Assembly (NCBI RefSeq): GCF_001509835.1
Contig: NZ_JXTJ01000008.1
Span: 124,001-188,000, forward strand
Length of the DNA: 64,000 nt
Direction: 5' to 3'
From: Allobosea sp. WAO
Lineage (GTDB): Bacteria; Pseudomonadota; Alphaproteobacteria; Rhizobiales; Beijerinckiaceae
The notes below the pieces were generated by a model that saw only the letters and a program-made list of their open reading frames with translations, made no database searches and was not told where the DNA came from. The position numbers and the translations under genes are program-made. Positions 35,793 to 44,667 of the stretch are shown here, piece after piece (position 1 is the first letter of the stretch; each line of letters begins with the position of its first letter).

Positions 35793-37688
35793 CTAGTCCT
35801 CTCGAAGGGGGCGCGGCACCGTCACCGGCCGCGCCTCTCTCGCCTGCGCGGCGAGACGGACCGGCGCGTTGACGGCACCGAAGCCGGAATAGCCGCCGCG
35901 GCGCTCGACGATCTCGAAGAAGAAGCGCTGCGCGAAGACGTGGGTGTAGACCTGCAGGAACTCGGCTTCGCCGTCGCGGTCGTAGAGGATGTGGTGCTCG
36001 CGCAGGCGCTCGAGGAAGTCCGGATCGAGATCGTAGCGGGCTTCGAGGTCGTCGTAATAGTTCTCGGGAATGTCGAGGAAGGACAGGCCGACCTCGCGCA
36101 TCGCCGTCACCGCCGCGAAGATGTCCGGCGCCGAGAAGGCGATGTGCTGCACGCCGGAGCCGAAATGCTCGGAGACGAAGCGCGAGGACAGGGTCCGCGT
36201 CGCCTGCGAGCCGTTGAGGATGAAGCGCAGGCTGCCCTCGGCATTGACCAGCGGCCGGCTCTCCACCAGCCCGGCGGGGTCGGCGATGGCGAGCTGTGGA
36301 ATCCGGTCCAGCGCGAATAGCGAGGTGTAGAACAGCAGCCAGGACAGCATCTCGTCATAGTCCATGGACTGCGAGATGTGGTCGACGCCCGTAAGCAGGG
36401 CAGGGCGGTCGCTGTCGCTGCCTTCCGGCAGGAAGTCGTTCTTCCAGCTCTGTGCTCGATCGCCGGTGGGCTCGGTAAAGTAGATCAGACTGCCGCCGAC
36501 GCCGCGGATCGCCGGGATTTCCATCTCGCCGGGACCGACCGGCTGCTCGAAGGTCGGCACCTTCAGCGCCCGCGCCCGCGCCATCGTCGCCTCGACATCG
36601 GCGACCCGCAGCGCCAGCGCGCAGACGCCGGGACCATGCATGATCGCATGCGACTGGGCGAAGCCATCCTTTTCGGTGTTGATGATCAGGTTAACGCCGC
36701 CCTGGCTCCAGCGTGTCACCGCCTTGCTGCGATGCGTCCCGCTCTGGCGGAAGCCGAGCGCGCCGAACAGCTTGGCGAGCTCGTGCGCCGGCTCCTCGTC
36801 GAGCGCGAATTCGATGAACTCGACGGCGAGGCAGGGGGCGCGGTCGGGCATCTCGGCCCTGGCCGGGCTCTCCAGCCGCGCGACCTGGTCGCCGAGCTGT
36901 ATCAGCGAGCGCAGCCCGTCGGTGGCAAGGCGCCGCGTCGACCCCGCACGGAACTGGTCGTTGAAAATCTCGAGCGAGAGCGGGCCGGAATAGCCGGTGG
37001 CCTCGATCGCCCTTACGAAATCGACGACCGCAAGGTCGCCCTGTCCCGGGAAATTGCGGAAATGCCGGCTCCAGCTCAGCACGTCCATGTCGAGCTTCGG
37101 CGCATCGGCGAGCTGGACGAGGAAGATCCGGTCGCCCGGTATGCTGGCGATCGGCTCCAGCGGCGAACGGCGCGCCAGGGTGTGGAAGGAATCGAGGATC
37201 AGGCCGATGCGCTCATGATTGGCGCGGCGCACGATCTCCCAGGCGTCGCGATAGTCGTTGACGTGCCGGCCCCAGGCCAGCGCCTCGTAGCCGACCCCGA
37301 CGCCGTGCTTCTTAGCGAGCTCGCCGAGCTCGGCGAAATCGGCGGCGGCCCGGTCGATGCCGCCCAGGGACTGCGGCGAGACATTCGAGCAGATCAGCAT
37401 CAATTCCGCGCCGAGCTCGTTCATCACTTCGAACTTGCGGGCGGCACGGGCGAAGGTCCGGGCCCGCAATGGCTCCGGCATGCCCTCGAAATCGCGGAAG
37501 GGCTGGAAGGCGTAGATCTTCAGGCCGAGGTCGGCGACCATCCGCCCGACATCGCGCGGCCCGCCATCGAAGCTCAGGAAGTCGTTCTCGAAAACCTCGA
37601 TCCCTTCGAAGCCGGCGGCAGCGATCGCCGTCAGTTTCTCGGCGAGGTCGCCGCTGATCGAGACCGTGGCAATCGAGGTCGGGTTCAT
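35793..37688 (-). CDS. quiC: 3-dehydroshikimate dehydratase fused to HPPD-like domain
   Basis: 631 aa. Residues 1-~285 form an AP-endonuclease/xylose-isomerase-type barrel (GFEGIEVFENDFLSF, EALAWGRHVNDY, LILDSFHTLARR, PLSLEIFNDQF) that converts 3-dehydroshikimate to protocatechuate. Residues ~305-600 are a two-module VOC domain like 4-hydroxyphenylpyruvate dioxygenase, with all three iron-ligand positions kept: H in GVDHISQSM, H in VQHIAFSAPD, E in FFFEIVERRGG. This matches QuiC1 of pseudomonads. Start ATG 37688 follows GAGGAC. Last gene of the quinate/shikimate-type run. Confidence 0.9.
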   Translation of the reverse strand: MNPTSIATVSISGDLAEKLTAIAAAGFEGIEVFENDFLSFDGGPRDVGRMVADLGLKIYAFQPFRDFEGMPEPLRARTFARAARKFEVMNELGAELMLICSNVSPQSLGGIDRAAADFAELGELAKKHGVGVGYEALAWGRHVNDYRDAWEIVRRANHERIGLILDSFHTLARRSPLEPIASIPGDRIFLVQLADAPKLDMDVLSWSRHFRNFPGQGDLAVVDFVRAIEATGYSGPLSLEIFNDQFRAGSTRRLATDGLRSLIQLGDQVARLESPARAEMPDRAPCLAVEFIEFALDEEPAHELAKLFGALGFRQSGTHRSKAVTRWSQGGVNLIINTEKDGFAQSHAIMHGPGVCALALRVADVEATMARARALKVPTFEQPVGPGEMEIPAIRGVGGSLIYFTEPTGDRAQSWKNDFLPEGSDSDRPALLTGVDHISQSMDYDEMLSWLLFYTSLFALDRIPQLAIADPAGLVESRPLVNAEGSLRFILNGSQATRTLSSRFVSEHFGSGVQHIAFSAPDIFAAVTAMREVGLSFLDIPENYYDDLEARYDLDPDFLERLREHHILYDRDGEAEFLQVYTHVFAQRFFFEIVERRGGYSGFGAVNAPVRLAAQAREARPVTVPRPLRED

Positions 37689-37730
37689 GACTGTCCTCAG
37701 CTCACTGGCAACATCGCCGTCACCCGGCCT

Positions 37731-37831
37731 GTCATCCCGGACAAGCCGCGTAAGCGGCGCCGATCCGGGATCCATGCCGGAACGGTTCAGGCATGGATCC
37801 CGGGTCTGCGCTTCGCTCCGCCCGGGATGAC
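37731..37831. repeat. intergenic palindromic (REP-like) element D
   Basis: GTCATCCCGG (37731-37740) and CCGGGATGAC (37822-37831) are perfect terminal arms. The inner part, GATCCGGGATCCATGCCGG then AACGGTTCAGGCATGGATCC, is nearly identical to element B. Located between the livF-like gene and quiC. Confidence 0.8.
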
Positions 37832-37856
37832 CGGGGAGAGCACGCGAGATCCATCA

Positions 37857-38594
37857 TCACGCTGCGTCCGTCATCGCGCCGCCGAGGAAAAGCTGGCCGA
37901 CGCGCGGATCGGCGAGGATCTCGTCGGCTGGGCCCTGCATCCTGGTCTGGCCGAGTTCAAGCACGAGGCCTTCGTCGGAGATCTCCAGCGCCGAGCGGGC
38001 GTTCTGCTCGACCATCAGGATGGTGACGCCCTTCGCGCGGAGGTCCTTCAGGATGCCAAAGGTCTCCTGCACCATCATCGGCGAGAGCCCGATCGAGGGC
38101 TCGTCGATCAGCACGAGCTGCGGGTCGAGCAGCAGGCCTCGGACGATTTCGAGCTGCTTCTGCTCGCCGCCGGACAGGGTCGATGCCTGCTGGTCGGCCT
38201 TGCGGCGAAGAGCCGGAAAGCGGTCTAACGCGGCTTCCAGGCGCTTGGGCATGTCGGTGATGCCGGCGCCCGCGGCGACGCTGCCGAGCTCGATGTTGTG
38301 GCGCACGGAGAGCTCGGGGAAGATGTTGCGCCCTTGCGGAACATAGCAGATCCCAGCTTCCAGCAGCCTGCGCTGGTTCCAGTTGGTGATGTCCCTGCCA
38401 TCGAGCCGGATATGGCCCTCGCGGACCTTGAGCAAGCCGAAGATCGCCTTGAACACCGTCGACTTGCCGGCGCCGTTCGGGCCGATCACGGTGGTAATCG
38501 CGGCGCGGCGAACCTTGAAACTCGTGCCGTTGAGGATGGTCATGGCGCCATAGCCGCCAACCACACCGTCGAGTTCTAGGATGGGGGTGGTCAT
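37857..38594 (-). CDS. ABC transporter ATP-binding protein (LivF-like)
   Basis: 245-aa ATPase: Walker A GPNGAGKST, signature LSGGEQKQLEIVRGL, Walker B LVLIDEPSIGLSP, then ILMVEQNARSAL typical of LivF. Part of the second branched-chain-type importer, located between shikimate dehydrogenase and QuiC genes, so the ligand is probably quinate, shikimate or a related hydroxy-aromatic precursor. Starts 10 bases after the LivG-like stop. Confidence 0.9.
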   Translation of the reverse strand: MTTPILELDGVVGGYGAMTILNGTSFKVRRAAITTVIGPNGAGKSTVFKAIFGLLKVREGHIRLDGRDITNWNQRRLLEAGICYVPQGRNIFPELSVRHNIELGSVAAGAGITDMPKRLEAALDRFPALRRKADQQASTLSGGEQKQLEIVRGLLLDPQLVLIDEPSIGLSPMMVQETFGILKDLRAKGVTILMVEQNARSALEISDEGLVLELGQTRMQGPADEILADPRVGQLFLGGAMTDAA

Positions 38595-38604
38595 GGCTCG
38601 CTCC

Positions 38605-39348
38605 TCAATGCCCCAGATAGGCTTCGATCACCGCCGGATTGGCCCGGACCTCGGCCGGCGTGCCTTCCGCCAGCACCTTGCCTTCGGCCAGAACGAGCAC
38701 GCGCGTGCACAGCGACATCACGAAATCCATGTTGTGCTCGATGACCACGAAGGTCGAACCCTGCTCAGCATTGATTGCGCGCAGGCGCTCCTTGAGGTCG
38801 CCGAGCATGGTCAGGTTGACGCCGCCGGCCGGCTCGTCGAGCAGCACCAGCCGCGGCCCGGCCATGAAGGCCATGGCGGCGTCGAGCAGCTTCTGCTGGC
38901 CATAGGAGAGTCCGCCGGCCTTGGCGTCGATGAGGTGGCCGAGCTTGAAGAAGCTGATCATCCGGTCGGCGGCCTCACCGAGCCCGGCATCGCGCGCGCC
39001 GAAGAAGCGCGACAGCATCGAGCCCTGATGCTCCTGTCCAGCGAGGATCAGGTTCTCGCGCACGGTGAGCTCGGGGAATACCTGCAGCAACTGGAAGGTG
39101 CGGCTGACGCCGAGCCGGTTGAGCTCGGAGGGGCGCATATTGGTGACCTCGCGTCCGTCGAGCTTGACCGTGCCCTCGGTCGGCTCGAGCTGGCCGAGGA
39201 TGCAGTTGAACAGGGTCGACTTGCCGCAGCCATTAGGGCCGATGATGCCGAGGATCTCGCCTTCATTGACCGAGAAGGAGACCCCGTTCACCGCCTTGAT
39301 GCCGCCGAAGGCCTTATGGAGGTTGGTGACTTCGAGGACCTGTGTCAT
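38605..39348 (-). CDS. ABC transporter ATP-binding protein (LivG-like)
   Basis: 247-aa ATPase: Walker A GPNGCGKST, signature-region LSYGQQKLLDAAMAF, Walker B LVLLDEPAGGVN, H-loop VIEHNMDFVM. LSYGQQ is a normal LivG-type signature. Start ATG overlaps the livM-like stop by 4 bases (ATGA). Confidence 0.9.
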   Translation of the reverse strand: MTQVLEVTNLHKAFGGIKAVNGVSFSVNEGEILGIIGPNGCGKSTLFNCILGQLEPTEGTVKLDGREVTNMRPSELNRLGVSRTFQLLQVFPELTVRENLILAGQEHQGSMLSRFFGARDAGLGEAADRMISFFKLGHLIDAKAGGLSYGQQKLLDAAMAFMAGPRLVLLDEPAGGVNLTMLGDLKERLRAINAEQGSTFVVIEHNMDFVMSLCTRVLVLAEGKVLAEGTPAEVRANPAVIEAYLGH

Positions 39349-40370
39349 CGGCTGCCTCCCGCCTTGTTACGGCCGGTGATCCAGGCCCAGCCGCGTTCGA
39401 TCAGCCCGCTCATGCCCTGCGGGCAGGCGATCAGCAGCAGCATGACGATGGCGGCGAAGATGATCAGGTAGAGCGAGCCGGCAAAGCGCAGCCATTCCGG
39501 CAGGACAACGCCGAGCAGCGCCCCGATGAACGGCCCGAGCAGGTAGCCGGCACCGCCCGCCACCACCATCAGCAGCAGGAAGAAGCTCTGCGACAGCGAG
39601 AAGGGCGAGGGGTCAATGAACTCGACGAGCGGCGCATAGAGCGCACCGGCGAAACCGGCATAGGCCGAGCCGATGGCGAAGGCGAGCAGCGTGTACGTGC
39701 GCGTGTCGATGCCGAGGCTGGCGGCGCGGATCGGGTTCTCGCGCAGCGCGGTGAAGGCCCGGCCCCAGGGCGAGCGGATCATCCACCAGAGCAGCACGGC
39801 AAGCAGGAAGGTCACCACCACCACGAAGCGGTGGAAGGCGAGCGCCCCGTCGAGCTTGAAGCCGAACAGCGAGGGGCGCGGGATGTTGGAGAGGCCAAAG
39901 ACGCCGCCGGTCAGCCATTGCTCGTTGCGCATCACCAGCCAGACCAGGGTCGAGAAGGCGAGCGTCACGAAAGCGAGGTAATGCGCCTTGACCCTCAGCG
40001 CCGGGAAGCCGAGCAAGAGGCCGACCGCGAAGGTGACGATGCCCGAGATCGCGAAGGCGGCATACCAGGAGATGCCGGTCTTGGTGGTCAGCAGCGCGGT
40101 GATATAGGCGCCGATGCCCATGAATGCGGCCTGCGCCAGCGATTTCAGGCCGGCATAGCCAAGCGTCAGGTTGAGGCCCATCACGGCGATCGCCATCACC
40201 AGCCAGAGCGAGAGCACATAGGTGCCGTAGCGGCCCATGCCGGAAGGGGCGAACCAGAGGATGACGGCGCCGATGGCGAGGGCGATCAGCGTGCCGTCGG
40301 CGAAACCGCCGAGGGCGGGCGAGCGGGCGGGCGCGGCCTGCACGGCGGCGCGGCTTGCGGGCGCGGTCAT
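39345..40370 (-). CDS. branched-chain amino-acid-type ABC permease (LivM-like)
   Basis: 341 aa with about nine hydrophobic segments; LTLGYAGLKSLAQAAFMGIGAY and ALRENPIRAASLGID are LivM hallmarks. A 25-residue Ala-rich leader precedes the first helix. The ATG at 40370 overlaps the livH-like stop (4 bases). Channel subunit of the putative quinate/shikimate importer. Confidence 0.9.
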   Translation of the reverse strand: MTAPASRAAVQAAPARSPALGGFADGTLIALAIGAVILWFAPSGMGRYGTYVLSLWLVMAIAVMGLNLTLGYAGLKSLAQAAFMGIGAYITALLTTKTGISWYAAFAISGIVTFAVGLLLGFPALRVKAHYLAFVTLAFSTLVWLVMRNEQWLTGGVFGLSNIPRPSLFGFKLDGALAFHRFVVVVTFLLAVLLWWMIRSPWGRAFTALRENPIRAASLGIDTRTYTLLAFAIGSAYAGFAGALYAPLVEFIDPSPFSLSQSFFLLLMVVAGGAGYLLGPFIGALLGVVLPEWLRFAGSLYLIIFAAIVMLLLIACPQGMSGLIERGWAWITGRNKAGGSR

Positions 40371-41245
40371 ACGCGGCGCTCCTCTCTGCGGCCCATCAGG
40401 CCTTCCGGCTTGAGCAGGATGATGATGATCAGCAGGACCAGCGGTACGGCGAGCTTGTACTGGCTCGAGAAGTAGCCGGCCGCCAGGCTGTCGACGATGC
40501 CGACGATCAGGCCACCGACCAGCGCCCCACGGACCTGGTTGAAGCCGCCGACGATCGCCGCGATGAAGGCGAACAGGCCGATCACCTCGCCATTCGAGAA
40601 CTTCGCCAGATAGATCGGCGAGATCAGCACCGAGGCGACCACGGCGAGCGCCGCGTTGATCACGAAGGTCAGCAGCACCATGCGCTCGACGGGGATGCCG
40701 AGGATGCGGGCGACCGTCGGGTTCTGCGCCGTCGCCTGCATCTGCCGGCCGAGCCTGGTGCCGCCGACGAACCATTGCAGCGCGCCGATCACGGCGAAGG
40801 CGACGGCGATGATGGCAAGATGCTGCAGCGAGATCGCCGCGCCGAAGACCGAGAGCGTGTCGGTCGGCACGAAGGAGGGGAAGTTCTGGGCCTCGGCCGA
40901 GAAACCATCCTTGGCGCCTTCCTTCATGATGATCGAGAGCGCCATGGTGGCGATGGCCAATGGCAGCACGCCATGGCGGATCATTGGGTCGACCACGGCA
41001 ATCTTGAAGCCGACGCCGAAGATCAGGATGAAGGTGGCGATGCCGATCAGCGCACCGAGCCAGATCGGCGCGCCGAACAGCTTGATCGCCAGCAGCACCA
41101 GCACCGCCGGCAGCATCACGAACTCGCCCTGGGCGAAATTGATCGTCTGCGAGGTCTGCCAGACCAGGGTGAAGCCGATGGCGGCGAGCGCGTAGATCGC
41201 GCCCGTCGCGACCCCGGCGATGAGATAGGCGATGAATTCGGCCAT
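40367..41245 (-). CDS. branched-chain amino-acid-type ABC permease (LivH-like)
   Basis: 292 aa, about eight hydrophobic segments; IAGVATGAIYALAAIGFTLV and INFAQGEFVMLPAV are typical LivH. Start ATG 41245 chosen from membrane topology; the open frame extends to 41614 through the REP element and the SBP gene, which is not real coding. Separated from the SBP gene by 161 bases containing element E. Confidence 0.9.
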   Translation of the reverse strand: MAEFIAYLIAGVATGAIYALAAIGFTLVWQTSQTINFAQGEFVMLPAVLVLLAIKLFGAPIWLGALIGIATFILIFGVGFKIAVVDPMIRHGVLPLAIATMALSIIMKEGAKDGFSAEAQNFPSFVPTDTLSVFGAAISLQHLAIIAVAFAVIGALQWFVGGTRLGRQMQATAQNPTVARILGIPVERMVLLTFVINAALAVVASVLISPIYLAKFSNGEVIGLFAFIAAIVGGFNQVRGALVGGLIVGIVDSLAAGYFSSQYKLAVPLVLLIIIILLKPEGLMGRREERRV

Positions 41246-41295
41246 GGCGGTGTTCTCGCTCGCTTCGTTGAGCGTTGCGTTCAATCTGCTCGTGT

Positions 41296-41388
41296 CATCC
41301 CGGCCGCAGGCAAGCGGAGCGCCGGGATCCATGCAGCCGTGTCGCCCTTCGATCGATCCCGGGTCGAGCCTTGCTCGCCCGGGATACG
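41296..41388. repeat. intergenic palindromic (REP-like) element E
   Basis: GTCATCCCGG at the left and CCCGGGATAC at the right end, with CGCCGGGATCCATG and GATCGATCCCGGGTCG inside. A slightly decayed member of the B/C/D family. Like element C it lies exactly between an SBP gene and the livH-like gene. Confidence 0.7.
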
Positions 41389-41406
41389 TCGAGGGTGGAA
41401 CGGCCC

Positions 41407-42543
41407 TTACGGCTTGATCTTCGGCAGGGTCGCGTTGATCACCTGCTTGCCGTCGATGACCTCGGCGATGAAGCTGACGCGATCGAGATCGCCATTGGGC
41501 TCGATCGTGGTCTCCATCAGGATGCCGGGCTCCTCGGAGGGCTTGATCGTGGCGCCGCGCAGCGTGTCGGCAAGGCCTTTCTTGTCGAATTTCTTCTGCT
41601 TTTCGGTCGCCCACTTGATCATGTAGACGCCCATATAGCCCTTCATGCCGTTATGGTCTGAAGCGTAGTTGTACTTGGTCTGGAACTTCTTGCCGAATTC
41701 CTGGAAGGCCGGGATCGGCGCGTCGATCGAGAGACCGACATGGCCCTTGGCGCCATTGGCGGCGTCGCCGGCGAGCTCGATCACCTTGGCGCCGAGCAGC
41801 GTCGTCTCGCCGACCATCGGCTTGTTGACGCCCTGCTGTTTGGCGGCGCGCAGGAAGCGGGCGCTCTCTTCTTCGTTGAGATAGACGAAGACCGCGTCGG
41901 CATTGGCGTTCTTGATCTTGATCGCGTCGGCAGAGAAATCGGCCTGGCCCTGCTCGGTCGAAACGTCGGCGGCGACCTTGATGCCGGCCTTCTCGAGCTC
42001 GGGGATGATGGCGTCGCGCCCGCCCTTGCCAAAGTCATTGTTGACCCAGACCACGGCGACGGAGTTCGCCTTGACCGTGTTCTTGAGATAATTGGCGATC
42101 TTCGGCATCGCCGCCGCCTGGCTGAGCGAGGTGCGGAACAGGTATGGGTTGCCCTGCTTGGTCAGGCCGGCCGCCTCACCGCCGACGATCTGCGCGATCT
42201 CGGCGCGCTGGGCGATCTGCATGGAGGCGCCGATCGGGCCGGAGAAAACCGGGCCGAGCACGGCATAGGTGCCTTCGTCGATCGCGCGCTGCACGGCGGC
42301 GCGGGTGTTACCCGGGTTGGTCTGGGTATCGTAGTGGATGATCTCGATCTGCTTGCCGAGCAGGCCGCCCTTGGCGTTGATCTCGGCTACGGCGAGGTCG
42401 ATGCCGTTCTTGAAATTGGTGCCGGCCGTCGCGCCTGCACCCGACAGCTCGACGACATTGATGAGCTTGACCTTGTCCTGCGCCGAGGCGGGCAGGGCGA
42501 TGCCGGCGCTGAGCGCGGCGGCGACGATCCAATGCGACTTCAT
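41407..42543 (-). CDS. branched-chain amino-acid-type ABC transporter substrate-binding protein
   Basis: 378-aa periplasmic receptor: signal peptide to ASAQ (~21), then LINVVELSGAGATAGTNF, AEINAKGGLLGKQIEI, SGPIGASMQIAQRAEI and VWVNNDFGKGGRDA. Leu/Ile/Val-receptor fold; from context (shikimate dehydrogenase and QuiC on either side) it probably binds quinate/shikimate or a relative rather than an amino acid. GGAGGAGA precedes the ATG. Confidence 0.88.
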   Translation of the reverse strand: MKSHWIVAAALSAGIALPASAQDKVKLINVVELSGAGATAGTNFKNGIDLAVAEINAKGGLLGKQIEIIHYDTQTNPGNTRAAVQRAIDEGTYAVLGPVFSGPIGASMQIAQRAEIAQIVGGEAAGLTKQGNPYLFRTSLSQAAAMPKIANYLKNTVKANSVAVVWVNNDFGKGGRDAIIPELEKAGIKVAADVSTEQGQADFSADAIKIKNANADAVFVYLNEEESARFLRAAKQQGVNKPMVGETTLLGAKVIELAGDAANGAKGHVGLSIDAPIPAFQEFGKKFQTKYNYASDHNGMKGYMGVYMIKWATEKQKKFDKKGLADTLRGATIKPSEEPGILMETTIEPNGDLDRVSFIAEVIDGKQVINATLPKIKP

Positions 42544-42611
42544 GATATTACGTCTCCTCCAACCGTTCGTTTGTTCGTTTCTTGTCGTCCCGGTCGTACC
42601 GGTCCGTCTTC

Positions 42612-43493
42612 TTATGCCGCACGTTCGCCGGTGCGCTCCGCCATCGCGGCATCGAACGCAGTGCTCATCGCGGTTTCCGATGCTTCCGCGCCGGTGAACA
42701 GCGTGAAGGCGTCGAGAGCCTGGTTGATGGCGAGCTCACGCCCGCTCATCACCGTTGCGCCAATGCTTTGCGCAGCCTTCATGAGCGGTGTCCAGAGCGG
42801 ATGGTAGACGGAATCCGCGACCCATTGCGATGGCTGCAAAACGCTGGCCGGAAGCGGCATTTCGCGGTTTGGTGCCATGCCGAGCGGCGTGCCGTTGACG
42901 ATGCCGGCAGCGCCGTCCGCCGCTGCGGCCGCACTCGCCGCAATCTCGATTCGGGCGCGGCCGGCGAGTGCGTGCGCCAGGACTTCGCATTTGCCGCGGT
43001 CGATGTCGTAGAGCCGTAAGGTGCTGACGCCGCTGCCGGACAGCGCGAAGGCGATCGCCTTGCCGACGCCTCCGGCGCCGATGATCGCGACCGGCCCGTC
43101 GCCATCATTCCGGGCGAGCTTGCGATAGGCGGCGGCAAAGCCGCTGGCATCGGTGTTGTGCCCGGTGAGACGGCCGTCGGCGACGGTGATGGTGTTGACC
43201 GCGCCCATCGCCGCGGCGTCCTGCGAGAGCGCGTCGAGCAGCGGCACGACCGCTTCCTTGTAGGGGTATGTGACGTTGATGCCGGAGAATCCGAGCCGGC
43301 GCACGCCATCGAGCATGGCGGCGAGGTCACTCTTGCCGGCGCCCTCGACCTCGATCAGGTGGTAATGCGCTTCGAAGCCGGCCGCCCGGGCCGCGGCCTC
43401 CTGCATCGCCGGTGTCGCCGAATGGGCGATCGGGTAGCCGATCAGCCCGAGCAGCACCCGTTTGGCTTTCCTGGCGTTGACGCGTGCCGGCAT
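42612..43493 (-). CDS. shikimate/quinate dehydrogenase
   Basis: 293-aa AroE-family enzyme: IGYPIAHSATPAMQ (substrate Ser positions), catalytic Lys in NVTYPYKEAV, Asp in NTDASGF, nucleotide loop GAGGVGKAIAFAL and C-terminal MSGRELAINQALDAFTLFTG. It interconverts shikimate and 3-dehydroshikimate or quinate and 3-dehydroquinate. Its place beside a LysR gene, a transporter and QuiC argues for a catabolic isozyme, not the biosynthetic aroE. The nucleotide preference was not determined. Confidence 0.87.
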   Translation of the reverse strand: MPARVNARKAKRVLLGLIGYPIAHSATPAMQEAAARAAGFEAHYHLIEVEGAGKSDLAAMLDGVRRLGFSGINVTYPYKEAVVPLLDALSQDAAAMGAVNTITVADGRLTGHNTDASGFAAAYRKLARNDGDGPVAIIGAGGVGKAIAFALSGSGVSTLRLYDIDRGKCEVLAHALAGRARIEIAASAAAAADGAAGIVNGTPLGMAPNREMPLPASVLQPSQWVADSVYHPLWTPLMKAAQSIGATVMSGRELAINQALDAFTLFTGAEASETAMSTAFDAAMAERTGERAA

Positions 43494-43563
43494 GTCCGTC
43501 CCTTCCGGGCGCGCCCGTCTCGGCAGGCTGCGCGATGGCGAAAGATACGCCGATCCAGTGCGC

Positions 43564-43608
43564 TAACGCGATAACCAATCCATCGCGCAGACCTAACGCG
43601 ATGTTATC
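43564..43608. promoter_or_regulatory. candidate LysR operator upstream of the shikimate dehydrogenase gene
   Basis: Direct repeats TAACGCGAT at 43564-43572 and 43594-43602, 30 bases (about three helical turns) apart. They overlap GATAACC (43570-43576) and GTTATC (43603-43608), which form a dyad. The region spans the 110-base gap and the last codon of the LysR gene. The GATAACC unit recurs upstream of that LysR gene. Confidence 0.5.
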
Positions 43609-44536
43609 TTTTGGGTGGAGGCGAGGCCGCGCCGTGCCCCTGCGGCACCACCACGGCGTTCATCTCCTCGCGCAGCAGCTTGACGAAGCTCTCGGCATAG
43701 AGGGAAGGGGCCTTGTCCTTCTTGATCGCGACATAGGTCTGGAACTGCGTCGGTTCCGCGATCGGGATCGCGACGATGCCCGGCATCGCACGATGGGCGA
43801 CGGTGAACTGGTCGATGATGGCGATGCCGAGCCCGGCCTTGACCAGCGCGCAGACGGTGGTGCCGAAGCGCGCCTTGATCGCCATCTCGAAGGCGAGCCC
43901 CTGGCGCACGAAAATCTCGCTCATGATCCGTCCATAGGGATCGTTGGGGTCGATCCCGATCAGCGGGTGCGTGACGATCTCGCTGGCCGAGACTCTTGCG
44001 CGCCCGGCCAGCGCATGGCCCTCGGGCACGATGCAGAGCAGCTCGCCCATCGCCAGCGGCACGAAGTCGAGGCCGGGATGGTCGAGCCGATAGCTCATTG
44101 CCGCGATCTCGCCCTTGCCGAGCAGGAGATAGTCGAGCGCCTCCTCGATCTTGAGGATGTTGATCTCGATGCGCAGGTCCGGGTGCTTGCGCTTCAGGCG
44201 CTCGATCGCCCGCGGCACCATGACATTGCAGATGCTCGGCACCGAGCCGAGCTGGAGCTCGACCCCACCGCCCCGATCGATCCGTGCCAGTGTGTATTGG
44301 AGATCATCGACCTTCTGGTAGACGCCATTGATCTGCTCGAAGATGTCCTTGGCTTCCGGCGTGGGGACGTAGCGGCCATGCCGACGCTCGAACAGCTTCA
44401 GCCGCAAGCTCCGCTCGGTGTGCTTCATCAGCCGGCTGATGCCTGGCGCGGACACGTTCAGGAGCTTCGCGGCGCCGGCGACCGTGCCGGTGATCATGAT
44501 CGCTCGAACCACCTCGATCTGGCGCAGCGTCAGCAT
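43604..44536 (-). CDS. LysR-family transcriptional regulator of the quinate/shikimate-type locus
   Basis: 310 aa: N-terminal HTH (MLTLRQIEVVRAIMITGTVA ... NVSAPGISRLMKHTERSL) and a LysR substrate domain. Start ATG 44536 is the normal family start; codons further upstream add a non-family leader. It is the first gene upstream of the shikimate dehydrogenase in the same direction, so it probably activates this catabolic run in response to an intermediate. Same-strand rather than divergent placement is mildly unusual for LysR. Confidence 0.88.
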   Translation of the reverse strand: MLTLRQIEVVRAIMITGTVAGAAKLLNVSAPGISRLMKHTERSLRLKLFERRHGRYVPTPEAKDIFEQINGVYQKVDDLQYTLARIDRGGGVELQLGSVPSICNVMVPRAIERLKRKHPDLRIEINILKIEEALDYLLLGKGEIAAMSYRLDHPGLDFVPLAMGELLCIVPEGHALAGRARVSASEIVTHPLIGIDPNDPYGRIMSEIFVRQGLAFEMAIKARFGTTVCALVKAGLGIAIIDQFTVAHRAMPGIVAIPIAEPTQFQTYVAIKKDKAPSLYAESFVKLLREEMNAVVVPQGHGAASPPPKR

Positions 44537-44596
44537 GGCAAGGTGGTCCCCGCGCCGATTTTCTTTCGCCAGCGGAGGCGAGCGTAGGAAAACTGT

Positions 44597-44617
44597 CAAG
44601 CGGAGGTTATCCGCTTG
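44597..44617. promoter_or_regulatory. perfect inverted repeat upstream of the LysR gene
   Basis: CAAGCGGA (44597-44604), loop GGTTA, TCCGCTTG (44610-44617), 60 bases upstream of the LysR ATG. The centre reads GGTTATCC, i.e. GGATAACC on the gene strand, the unit also found at 43570. Candidate autoregulatory operator. Confidence 0.5.
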
Positions 44618-44667
44618 CTGTCAGCGGTCGATCGAAGGCACGGGCCGGGTTGCCGCCCGCCCCGGCC

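Noticed and set aside
42612..43493. Assigning this AroE-family gene as the housekeeping aroE
   Set aside because: Its neighbours (LysR, ABC importer, QuiC) indicate a catabolic role; housekeeping aroE in this group is usually beside coaE and dnaQ, which are absent here.
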